Source: Hyphomicrobiaceae bacterium
GTDB lineage: Bacteria > Pseudomonadota > Alphaproteobacteria > Rhizobiales > Hyphomicrobiaceae
Direction of reading: 5' to 3'
Assembly: GCA_022844275.1 (NCBI GenBank)
Contig: JALHMB010000006.1
Location: forward strand, 1 to 64,000
Length of the DNA: 64,000 nt
The notes below the pieces were generated by a model. It was not told the DNA's origin and searched no databases. It saw only the letters and a program-made list of their open reading frames with translations. Both the position numbers and the translations under genes were made by a program. Positions 1 to 7,155 of this stretch are shown piece after piece (the first letter of the stretch is position 1; each line of letters begins with the position of its first letter).

Positions 1-363
1 GTCGCCGACGCCATCAAGATGCACGAGTCGACGGTGAGCCGCGTCACCTCGTCGAAATACATGGCGACGAACCGCGGCATCTTCGAGATGAAGTATTTCT
101 TCAACTCGGCGATCGCCTCAGTCGACAACGGCCTCGCGCATTCCTCCGTGTCAGTGCGCCATCGCATCAAGCTGCTCATCGATGCGGAGCCTTCGAGCGC
201 CGTGCTCTCCGACGACCAGATCGTCGATATTCTCCAGCGCGAGGGCATCGACATCGCGCGGCGAACCGTTGCCAAGTACCGGGAGGCCATGGGGATCGCG
301 TCGTCCGTCCAGCGCCGCCGCGAGAAGCGCACCCATGCCCAGACCGCACGGGCCGCGGGTTAG
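1..363 (+). CDS. rpoN: RNA polymerase sigma-54 factor, C-terminal fragment
   Basis: This is the last 120 codons of sigma-54; the start lies left of the window. Sigma-54 directs RNA polymerase to -24/-12 promoters and needs an AAA+ activator. The visible part holds the DNA-binding region: a helix-turn-helix stretch (ADAIKMHESTVSRVTSSKY), the aromatic segment EMKYFF, and the diagnostic RpoN box ARRTVAKYRE at residues about 87-96 of the fragment, which reads the -24 element. The C-terminal tail after the box is short and basic. The gene usually followed by hpf/ptsN elsewhere is here followed by a tRNA gene instead. Identification is near certain from the RpoN box. Confidence 0.97.
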   Translation, partial: VADAIKMHESTVSRVTSSKYMATNRGIFEMKYFFNSAIASVDNGLAHSSVSVRHRIKLLIDAEPSSAVLSDDQIVDILQREGIDIARRTVAKYREAMGIASSVQRRREKRTHAQTARAAG

Positions 364-449
364 GTGCCACCACCATCGCGGCGCGACGGTTTGGGCACCG
401 CTCAGGCGTTGCTATCCCCGCCAAAGCCCTGTAATCACGGCCCCGGAGA

Positions 450-524
450 GGGCGGGTAGCTCAGTGGTAGAGCATTTGACTTTTAATCAAATGGTCGTGG
501 GTTCGATCCCCACCCCGCTCACCA
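450..524 (+). tRNA. tRNA-Lys (anticodon TTT)
   Basis: A complete cloverleaf can be drawn. The acceptor arm is GGGCGGG (450-456) against CCCGCTC, with one G-U pair. The D arm is GCTC/GAGC. The anticodon stem is TTTGA/TCAAA around the loop CTTTTAA, which gives anticodon TTT (Lys). The T arm is GTGGG-TTCGATC-CCCAC. Discriminator A and an encoded CCA end at 524. It lies 86 bp after rpoN on the same strand. No attachment-site duplicate or integrase was seen next to it. Confidence 0.95.
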
Positions 525-625
525 GGTAAATCGAATGCTTAATTTTCCCAGTTGATCGGGCGCCACTGGTAACGTCACGAGTAGCGGAGACGGCGGCGTA
601 GCATTTCAGCCAGATCCCGGCCGCC

Positions 626-1705
626 ATGAGGCCATCCAAAATGACATCGATCCGGCAGTCGACGCTCAACTATGAATCGTGGCTGCGAGAGCAGCTCAAG
701 GGCGATCTGGACAAGGCTGCAATCGCCAAGAAGCACAAGAAAATGGAAGAGAGCGCGTTCGCGTTCCTTCGCGCTACTTACTGGCGCTGGGCCGAGTCGA
801 TCCTGGAAGTCTGCCCGGATCTGGCCGGCGCACCCGCGGTGCTTGCAGTGGGCGACATTCATGTCGAGAACTTTGGCACGTGGCGGGATGTCGACGGACG
901 TCTAGTCTGGGGTGTCAACGATTTCGATGAAGCCGCCGAAATGCCCTTCGCTCTCGACCTCGTGCGACTGACAGTCAGCGCTCTGCTAGTTCGCGGCAGG
1001 AAGCCAATAACGGATCAGAGCATCGCAGCGGCAATTCTCACCGGATACCGCCGCGGCTTGCAATCTCCGGCTCCTATCGTCTTGGAACGTGACTGGCAGT
1101 GGCTTCGACAATCGGTCGAGGTTCCTGAAAAAGATCGAGCCAAGTTCTGGAAGAAGATATCTGCCGCAAGATCGAAGTCCGCTCCGCAGGCCTACGCAAA
1201 AGCACTGGAAGCGTCCATGCCTGCTCGTGGCCTGACAATAAAGACCGCTGCAAGGAGCGCGGGCACCGGAAGTCTCGGTCGACCGCGCTGGATTGCTATC
1301 GCCGATTGGCGCGGAGCCCCTGTCGTTCGCGAAGCGAAGGCAATTGTTCACTCCGCGTGGTTGTTGGCGAACAATTGCGCCGATACCAGAATTCACGCCG
1401 ATGCGGTAGCCATGGGGCAATTTCGCGCAATCGACCCTTGGCTCCGCCGCGATGGCAATATCATCGTGCGACGGCTGTCGCCGAACAATCGCAAAATTGA
1501 AATCGATGATCGAGTGAACGCCATCTCGCCGGAGATGCTCGAGGCAATGGGCGCTGATCTTGCCAATGTGCACGTGGGCTTAGTCGACCGCCGTACCGCG
1601 ATAAAGCGCGATTTGGACAAGAGACGAAAAGGCTGGCTAGCCGAGAACGCTCGTCAGGCGGCGGATGCCGTCAACTCAGACTACAAAGCCTGGAAGGCGA
1701 GATAG
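626..1705 (+). CDS. DUF2252 family protein
   Basis: A 359-residue protein of the DUF2252 family. The family motif is visible: AVGDIHVENFGTW (about residues 75-87) followed by VNDFDEA (about 97-103). This resembles the Brenner-type HxxN...DFD catalytic layout of kinase-like (aminoglycoside phosphotransferase fold) proteins, so an ATP-dependent phosphotransferase activity is possible, but no substrate is known to me. No signal peptide or membrane segment is seen. The start at 626 could instead be the ATG at 641. It stands alone, convergent with the GST gene 46 bp downstream. The family call is firm; the biochemical role is unknown. Confidence 0.82.
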   Translation: MRPSKMTSIRQSTLNYESWLREQLKGDLDKAAIAKKHKKMEESAFAFLRATYWRWAESILEVCPDLAGAPAVLAVGDIHVENFGTWRDVDGRLVWGVNDFDEAAEMPFALDLVRLTVSALLVRGRKPITDQSIAAAILTGYRRGLQSPAPIVLERDWQWLRQSVEVPEKDRAKFWKKISAARSKSAPQAYAKALEASMPARGLTIKTAARSAGTGSLGRPRWIAIADWRGAPVVREAKAIVHSAWLLANNCADTRIHADAVAMGQFRAIDPWLRRDGNIIVRRLSPNNRKIEIDDRVNAISPEMLEAMGADLANVHVGLVDRRTAIKRDLDKRRKGWLAENARQAADAVNSDYKAWKAR

Positions 1706-1751
1706 GTATCGCGACGCGCCTGCAAGCTACGGCGAGCTTTCGCAGCGATTG

Positions 1752-2324
1752 CTACGCCTCGTAGCTCTTCTCGATCGCAAGCGCCTTCTGCACGGCCGGT
1801 CGGGCGAGCATTCTCTCGTGATGCGCTTCGAGAGCAGGATACGTCCCGAGAGGCGCATCCATGCCGGGCCGGAAGCGCCAGTAGACCCGGAACAGATGAA
1901 TGTCAGCGATCGAGTAGCGTCCGATCGCCCATGTGCGGTCACCGAGCCTAATGTTTGCAACCTCCATGGCCTTGGCAACGTGCTCTGGACCCTTCGAGCG
2001 CGACGGGTGCATGGTGGAGGCGACGAAGGACATCCACGAGATGACTTGCGCCTCATCCTCGAGATTGCCTTCGGGCCAGAGCCCCGCAGCCGGATACGTG
2101 CGCGCGATGTAGTAGAGCGTTGCGGCAACCTCGGTGAGGATGCGGCCGCCCTCGGTGACCAACGCCGGCACTTTGCCATCGGGATTGATGGTCAGGTACG
2201 CGGGAGCACGCGTCTCCTGCTTCGACATGAGCGTCGGTATGAGCTCATGAGGCGCGCCGCATTCGATCAGGGCGATGTGGGTCGCGAGAGAGCTGGTCGA
2301 CGGCGAGAAGTAGAGCTTGAGCAT
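1752..2324 (-). CDS. Glutathione S-transferase family protein
   Basis: A 190-residue two-domain GST. The N-terminal thioredoxin-like domain starts MLKLYFSPSTSS with Ser residues at 8-12 in the catalytic position of beta/theta-type bacterial GSTs. It continues to the conserved cis-Pro/gamma-Glu contact region NPDGKVPALV and the LTEVAATLYYIA helix. The C-terminal all-helical domain carries the SIADIHLFRV capping box. Length is normal for bacterial GSTs (about 200). The ATG at 2324 was chosen because the canonical N-terminal strand begins there, although the frame stays open far upstream. The gene is divergent from the hydroxy-acid oxidase gene starting 145 bp away. Substrate unknown. Confidence 0.85.
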   Translation of the reverse strand: MLKLYFSPSTSSLATHIALIECGAPHELIPTLMSKQETRAPAYLTINPDGKVPALVTEGGRILTEVAATLYYIARTYPAAGLWPEGNLEDEAQVISWMSFVASTMHPSRSKGPEHVAKAMEVANIRLGDRTWAIGRYSIADIHLFRVYWRFRPGMDAPLGTYPALEAHHERMLARPAVQKALAIEKSYEA

Positions 2325-2468
2325 GACTTGACCTCGTGGGGGCGCGTGATGCTGGAGCATCGCCCCTTGCGGTTCCGCGCGCAAGCTCTTGCGCCCTGCC
2401 CGCGGCTCACCCATGGCTGCGGCTTTGGGGCCTTTGCGAAGAGGGCTTACGCGTGCAAGGCTGGTTCT

Positions 2469-3572
2469 ATGACCGCGCCGCGCAACCCACGCCCCGTCTC
2501 GCTTGCCGATTACGAAGTACTGGCCGCGCAGCAGCTCGCACCAGGTGCATGGGCTTACGTCTCCGGTGGCGCCGCTGACGAGTTGACCGTCCGCTGGAAC
2601 CGCGAGGCATTCGACAATCTGGCGCTCATCCCGCGCGTACTCAATGGTGGTCCCGGTGGCAGTGCGCGCCTGGATCTCTTCGGACGCTCCTACGCGCATC
2701 CCATTTTCGTCGCACCGGTCGCGCATCAGGGCCTCGCGCACCCGGATGGCGAACGCGCCACAGCAATGGCCGCAGCCGCGCAGGGTGCCGGGATGGTGCT
2801 GAGCACGCTCGCCAGCATCAGCATGGAGGCTGCGGCAGCAGCCGGCGCGACGTGCCGCTGGTTCCAGCTCTATATGCAGCCCGATCGCGAGGACACTTTG
2901 CGGCTCATACGGCGTGCGGAAAGTGCCGGCTACGAAGTTCTCGTCGTCACGGTCGATGCACCCGTGAGCGGCGTACGCAATCGCGAGCATCGCGCAGGAT
3001 TTCACCTGCCGCCAGAGCTGACGCCCGAGAACCTGCGCGGGCTGGCGCGTCCCACGCCGACACCGAAGCCCGGCCTCGAGAGCGTCATCTTCGAGCACTT
3101 CATGGCCATTGCGCCGAGCTGGCGCGATATCGAATGGCTGCGCGGGATCACCGCACTCCCGATCGTTCTCAAGGGAATCATGGCTGCCGACGACGCCGTC
3201 CGCGCACTCGATGCCGGCGCCTCGGGAATCGCTATTTCGAACCACGGAGGCCGCACGCTCGACACGCTGCCCGCAACCATCGATGTGCTGCCCAAAATCG
3301 CGAAGCAGGTCGCTGGCCGCGTACCACTCCTTGTCGATGGCGGCATACGGCGCGGCACGGATGTTCTGAAAGCGCTCGCCACCGGCGCAACGGCGGTGAT
3401 GGTCGGGCGCCCGATCGTCTACGGCCTTGCGGTCGACGGTGCCATGGGCGTCGCGCATGTACTGCGACTGCTCCGCGACGAGTTCGAAGCGGCGATGGCG
3501 CTGGCGGGCTGCAGGACCTTGAGCGATATCGGGCCGCACTTACTGCGCAGGCGCACGGCGCGTCCTATTTGA
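2469..3572 (+). CDS. FMN-dependent alpha-hydroxy-acid dehydrogenase/oxidase
   Basis: A 367-residue TIM-barrel flavoenzyme of the glycolate oxidase / LldD / mandelate dehydrogenase family, which oxidises 2-hydroxy acids to 2-oxo acids. Visible family features in order are the N-terminal AWAYVSGGAADE flavin-contact region (residues about 28-39), FVAPVAHQGLAHPDGE, the WFQLYMQPD strand, VVTVDAPVSGVRNRE, LKGIMAADDAV with the active-site Lys, the ISNHGGRTLD segment with the catalytic His and substrate Arg, and the VDGGIRRGTDVLKALATGA phosphate-binding loop. The ATG at 2469 fits the family N-terminus. It converges with and overlaps the tonB-like gene by 8 bp. Cytosolic. Exact substrate is not evident. 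Confidence 0.9.
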   Translation: MTAPRNPRPVSLADYEVLAAQQLAPGAWAYVSGGAADELTVRWNREAFDNLALIPRVLNGGPGGSARLDLFGRSYAHPIFVAPVAHQGLAHPDGERATAMAAAAQGAGMVLSTLASISMEAAAAAGATCRWFQLYMQPDREDTLRLIRRAESAGYEVLVVTVDAPVSGVRNREHRAGFHLPPELTPENLRGLARPTPTPKPGLESVIFEHFMAIAPSWRDIEWLRGITALPIVLKGIMAADDAVRALDAGASGIAISNHGGRTLDTLPATIDVLPKIAKQVAGRVPLLVDGGIRRGTDVLKALATGATAVMVGRPIVYGLAVDGAMGVAHVLRLLRDEFEAAMALAGCRTLSDIGPHLLRRRTARPI

Positions 3573-4416
3573 TCGTGAATTCGATGGGAATGACAAGTTC
3601 GACGATCTCGCCGCCCACATCGCTTGGCGGCTGTGGCAGAGGCGATGCACGCTTCAGCATGGCAATCGCCTCCGCGTCGAGATGCGTGCTGCGCGAGGCC
3701 TTCGCAACTTGAGCCGCCAATACCTGGCCCTTGCGGTCGATCGTGAAGCGGACTTGGACCGCGCCCTGGTGGCCGGCATCACGTGCCGCGGTCGGGTAGC
3801 GACGATGGCGACTGAGATGGTTCATCAGCGCCTTGGACCACGATAAGGTCTCATCAGACTGACGGTCGGTCGTACCCTGGCGGCGCGCTGCGGTCTGCGG
3901 CGCCGGTGTCGAAGACGGAGCGGGTGGCCCACCCGCATTGATCATGGCCTCCTGCGGCTTGGCCTCCTCGGTCTCGGGCTTTTCTTCCTTGGTCTCTTCC
4001 TTGACCTCGACTTTCTCGACCGGCTTTTCCTCTTCTTCTTTTTCTTCCTTGACCTCTTCGATCGGCTTCTGGATCGGCACCGCGAGCTCGGGCTCATCCG
4101 CCACGGGTAGCGGCACCTCCTTCGGCGGCGTGACCTCGGGCGCTTCCTCCGTCGGCTTCTTCTCGTCGACCTGAGACTGCGTGACAGGCGCCGTCGGGCC
4201 CGGCATATCGGCCGCATCGGCCGTCACTGCAACCGGCAACGGCGCCAGCTCGAGCATGAAAGCGCCCTCGGCCTCCTCCACCACCTCCTCTTCCGGTGGC
4301 ATCAGATAGGCATAGGCGACAATCCCGGCGTGGAGGCTCGTGACAATCAAAGCGGCCGCGACCACGCGCGCCCACCACCGCCACCGGGGCTCAAATGCAT
4401 TGCCGTCCAACGTCAT
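3565..4416 (-). CDS. TonB-family energy transducer
   Basis: A 283-residue TonB-like protein that would link proton motive force from ExbB/ExbD to outer-membrane receptors. A single N-terminal anchor (VVAAALIVTSLHAGIVAYAYL) carries the SxxxH pattern (SLHAG) that TonB needs for contact with ExbB. A long periplasmic linker rich in Pro, Glu and Lys follows (roughly residues 45-165). The C-terminal domain has the conserved RHRRYPTAARDAGHQGAVQV region and ends VELVIPIEFTIK. The ATG at 4416 starts just before the anchor; the frame is open for 24 more codons. No exbBD or receptor gene is adjacent. The PiuC-like gene lies 155 bp upstream on the same strand, consistent with iron uptake. Confidence 0.87.
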   Translation of the reverse strand: MTLDGNAFEPRWRWWARVVAAALIVTSLHAGIVAYAYLMPPEEEVVEEAEGAFMLELAPLPVAVTADAADMPGPTAPVTQSQVDEKKPTEEAPEVTPPKEVPLPVADEPELAVPIQKPIEEVKEEKEEEEKPVEKVEVKEETKEEKPETEEAKPQEAMINAGGPPAPSSTPAPQTAARRQGTTDRQSDETLSWSKALMNHLSRHRRYPTAARDAGHQGAVQVRFTIDRKGQVLAAQVAKASRSTHLDAEAIAMLKRASPLPQPPSDVGGEIVELVIPIEFTIK

Positions 4417-4571
4417 CAGGTAGCTCGGTCCCTCAGGAGCGCCGATGCGCTTCCTAAGAGCGCAAAGGGGCATCCGCGCCCCGTCCATTCCGAGCTATCT
4501 TTACTCCCATGGCATAGAAATGCCAACCCGTCAGGCACGCCGCGACTTTTGGGCGCCGGTCAGAGCGTGGG

Positions 4572-5252
4572 CTACATCTCGGCCCAGTGCCGAAGCAGGT
4601 TGTGATAGTGCGCCGTCAGCGTCGTGACGGCTGGATCGTCGTCCGGCAGTCGCGCCCTGGTCTGCATGATGGCCATGTCGAGATCGTAGAGCATGTGCCG
4701 GCGCCAATCGTCCCGGACCATGGACTGCGACCAGAAAACCGCGCTCCAGCGGCTGCCGCGCGTCACCGGCGTCACGCTGTGCAGGCTCGTTGCGGGATAG
4801 ACGACCATATGCCCAGGCGGCAGCTTGACCTTGTGCGCGCCATAGGTGTCGTGCACGACCAGCTCCCCGCCGTCATAGTCCTCGGGCGGTGTCAGGAATA
4901 GCGTCGAGGAGACGTCGGTCCTGATGCGCTGGCCCGTGGGCAGCGCGCGGATCGAATTGTCGACGTGCGCGCCGAACGTCATACCGACGTCGTAGCGATT
5001 GAACATCGGCGGCATGACGCGCAAGGGCAGCGCGGCTGTGGTGAACGATGGATTGCGCCCGAGTGCGCGCAGAATGATCTGGCCGAGGTCCTGCGCTTCC
5101 GGCGCGTCGAGAGGCACCTGCAGGTTCTTCTTCACCGCGGCTGCCTGGTCGCCGGCAGTGGCGCGTCCGTCCTGCCAACGCGTGGTCTCGAGGACGCGGC
5201 GGATGTGCGTGACCTCCTCCGCGGTGAGGACGTCTGGAATAGTTACAAGCAT
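4572..5252 (-). CDS. Fe(II)/2-oxoglutarate-dependent dioxygenase, PiuC/PKHD-type
   Basis: A 226-residue PKHD-type hydroxylase (PiuC/YbiX family), members of which are often encoded beside TonB-dependent siderophore receptors and are iron-regulated. The 2-His-1-carboxylate iron site is visible as H96-x-D98 (FGAHVDN) and H158 (TSLHSVTP). R168 (GSRWS) is the 2-oxoglutarate anchor. The end [12 protein letters not shown] matches the family C-terminal helix. Start choice is decided by a GGAGGG Shine-Dalgarno 3 bases before ATG 5252; an earlier in-frame codon at 5288 lacks one. An IRO-like palindrome lies 46-66 bp upstream. The biological substrate of this family is not established. Confidence 0.9.
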   Translation of the reverse strand: MLVTIPDVLTAEEVTHIRRVLETTRWQDGRATAGDQAAAVKKNLQVPLDAPEAQDLGQIILRALGRNPSFTTAALPLRVMPPMFNRYDVGMTFGAHVDNSIRALPTGQRIRTDVSSTLFLTPPEDYDGGELVVHDTYGAHKVKLPPGHMVVYPATSLHSVTPVTRGSRWSAVFWSQSMVRDDWRRHMLYDLDMAIMQTRARLPDDDPAVTTLTAHYHNLLRHWAEM

Positions 5253-5297
5253 CGGCCCTCCGGCGGCGGGATGATTTCGCTGGGCCAAGTAGGATAT

Positions 5298-5318
5298 ACT
5301 TGACTTTGCGTGTCAAGT
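5298..5318 (-). promoter_or_regulatory. Candidate iron-responsive operator (IRO/RirA-like palindrome)
   Basis: ACTTGAC-N7-GTCAAGT is a perfect 7-bp inverted repeat. Its core fits the TGA-N9-TCA iron-responsive operator described for RirA in rhizobia. It sits 46 bp upstream of the PiuC-like dioxygenase start, in the intergenic space where that gene's promoter must be. The link to iron rests on the downstream gene family and the motif; no rirA gene is in this window. Confidence 0.5.
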
Positions 5319-5369
5319 TATCATGCCCGCGACCGGAAAGCCTACGGCCCGAAGCCGCACGCCAACCTT

Positions 5370-6260
5370 TCAGCTCGCCGCGACGAGCTCCGGATTGTCC
5401 TGAACGGAGTCCATGTCCTGCGTGGTGACGCGCCTCAGATCGCGGCGATACTTTGCATCATTGTACCGTGTGCCGCGATGGAGCGTGCATCGGTTGTCCC
5501 AGAGCACGAGGTCGCCCACCTGCCACTTGTGCGCATGGACAAAGCGCTGTTGCGTCGCGTGCTCCATTAGATCGCGCAGCAGCAAGCGACCTTCCGGTTG
5601 TGGCCAGCCGATAATGTGCGAAGCATGAGAGCCCATATAGAGCGTCTTGCGCTTCGAGCCGGAATGCACGCGCACGAGCGGGTGGCGCACCGAGGGCAGT
5701 GCCGCGCGCTCGGCATCGGTATAGTCGGTGTGACCGAGCTGGCCGCGCGAGTTGAAGATCGAGTGCTCGGTAATCAGCCCCTCGATCAGTTCCTTCGTCT
5801 CGTCGTCGAGTTCGTCGTAAGCGGCGCGAAGGTCGGCGAAGAGCGTGTCGCCGCCCGAAGGTGGCACGACGTGCGCGTGCAGCATCGAGAGCGCGCCAGA
5901 GATCGGGCGGAATGAAGCGTCCGAGTGCCAGAGCTGATTGCCGAGCGAGTCGAGCCGGCGACTGTCGTCACGCGCGCGCACCTCGTTCTTGACATTGAGG
6001 TTCGAGATGTCGGCGATCTCGGCGTGCTGAAGACGATGCCCGGCGCGGTGATTGCGCGGCGGCGCGACACTACCGAACGTGCGGCCGAGCGCCAGAAGCT
6101 GATCGTCGTCAAGGGACTGCCCGTGGAAGACCAGCACGGAATAGCGGTTGATCGCATCATTGAGCGTTTTGATCGTCTCGGCGCCGAGCGGACGCGAAAG
6201 ATCGACGCCGTCGACCTCGGCAACGAAATGCGGATGTAGCTGACGAATGTTGATGGCCAT
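5370..6260 (-). CDS. TauD/TfdA family 2-oxoglutarate dioxygenase
   Basis: A 296-residue cytosolic Fe(II)/2-oxoglutarate oxygenase of the TauD/TfdA group, which includes taurine, 2,4-D and alkyl sulfate dioxygenases. The iron ligands are visible: H112-x-D114 (LWHSDASF) and distal H261 (TLHRGTRY), followed by the 2-oxoglutarate-binding Arg cluster YRRDLRRVT (271-279). The length is typical of TfdA-type proteins (about 280-300). It starts at ATG 6260, 115 bp downstream of the SDR gene on the same strand. Substrate cannot be read from sequence. The neighbouring SDR and molybdoenzyme leave a sulfonate/sulfoxide or aromatic-ether role open. Confidence 0.88.
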   Translation of the reverse strand: MAINIRQLHPHFVAEVDGVDLSRPLGAETIKTLNDAINRYSVLVFHGQSLDDDQLLALGRTFGSVAPPRNHRAGHRLQHAEIADISNLNVKNEVRARDDSRRLDSLGNQLWHSDASFRPISGALSMLHAHVVPPSGGDTLFADLRAAYDELDDETKELIEGLITEHSIFNSRGQLGHTDYTDAERAALPSVRHPLVRVHSGSKRKTLYMGSHASHIIGWPQPEGRLLLRDLMEHATQQRFVHAHKWQVGDLVLWDNRCTLHRGTRYNDAKYRRDLRRVTTQDMDSVQDNPELVAAS

Positions 6261-6375
6261 GGTTGCTTCCTCACCCGTTTGCTTTTTTGAGTATTTTGGA
6301 AGCTCGATCTAATCACCTCGCCGGCTATTCCGCCAGCCAGTGACTGTATCGCCATGCGCCATCCAGGTATGGCCC

Positions 6376-7149
6376 TCAGTCGGCCGTCCAGCCGCCATCG
6401 ATGATCATGGACGTACCCGTCATGAGCGAGGACGCATCCGAGGCGAGATAGACGATCGCGCCCGTGAGATCACCGACTTGGCCAAGCCGGCCGAACTTGA
6501 TCTTGGTCAGTACCTCGCTGCGGAATTTCTCGTTCTCCAGCATACGGCGCGCCAGCGGGGTTTCGACGAACGTCGGACAAATCGTGTTCACGCGGATCCC
6601 GTGCGGTGCGAGATCGACGGCCATGGCGCGTGTCATACCTTCCATGGCCCACTTCGAGGCACAGTAGACCGTGCGCGTCGCGGCGCCGACGTGCCCCATC
6701 TGCGACGACACATTGATGATTGAACCGGATTTGCCAGCCGCGACGAGCCGTTGCGCCACGGCCTGCGCGACGAAGTAGGCCGCGCGCACGTTGAGTGTCA
6801 TGATCGTGTCGTACTGGGCCTCGGTGACATCGAGAAACGTCACCGGCTGATTGGTGCCGGCATTGTTGAGGAGAACATCGTAGGGGGCACAAGCCGCGAT
6901 GGCCGATCGCACGCCTGCTGTATCGTTCACGTCGATCTCGAGCGCGTCCGCGCTGCGGCCCACAGCCTTCAGCCGCTCGACGGCCGAATTCAGATCCGCC
7001 GAGGGCCGCGCGGCGAGTGTCACGTGCGCGCCGAACGCAGCCAGCGCCTCCGCCGCAGCGAGGCCGATGCCGCGGCTGCCGCCGGTTATCAAGGCACGCT
7101 TCCCCGCGAGATCGAAGGATGGAATGGTCGGATTGTTAGTGGCTATCAT
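6376..7149 (-). CDS. Short-chain dehydrogenase/reductase (SDR)
   Basis: A 257-residue classical SDR. The Rossmann cofactor motif is TGGSRGIG (22-29), NNAG is at 95-98, and the catalytic triad is S148 or S149, Y162 and K166 (YCASK). The glycine-rich C-terminal IDGGWTAD is typical of FabG-like members. An Arg at R48 in the loop after beta-2 (LAARPSAD) suggests NADP preference. It begins 6 bp after the stop of the upstream molybdopterin oxidoreductase, so the two are probably one transcript. Substrate unknown; FabG-type names would be over-specific. Confidence 0.88.
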   Translation of the reverse strand: MIATNNPTIPSFDLAGKRALITGGSRGIGLAAAEALAAFGAHVTLAARPSADLNSAVERLKAVGRSADALEIDVNDTAGVRSAIAACAPYDVLLNNAGTNQPVTFLDVTEAQYDTIMTLNVRAAYFVAQAVAQRLVAAGKSGSIINVSSQMGHVGAATRTVYCASKWAMEGMTRAMAVDLAPHGIRVNTICPTFVETPLARRMLENEKFRSEVLTKIKFGRLGQVGDLTGAIVYLASDASSLMTGTSMIIDGGWTAD

Positions 7150-7155
7150 CGCGGC

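Noticed and set aside
364-449. GGTGCC/GGCACC pair after rpoN as a terminator
   Set aside because: Six-base arms separated by a loop of nearly 30 bases and no T-run.
450-524. tRNA-Lys as an integration site for a mobile island
   Set aside because: No integrase, no direct repeat of the tRNA 3' end and no island-like gene content follow within the window.
1752-3539. A 595-codon minus-strand frame covering the hydroxy-acid oxidase
   Set aside because: Only its last 190 codons are a gene (the GST). The upstream part is the antisense of the oxidase.
3942-4217. Arg/Ser/Lys-rich minus-strand frame in the TonB gene
   Set aside because: It is the alternate frame of the Glu/Lys/Pro linker codons of TonB, not a separate protein.
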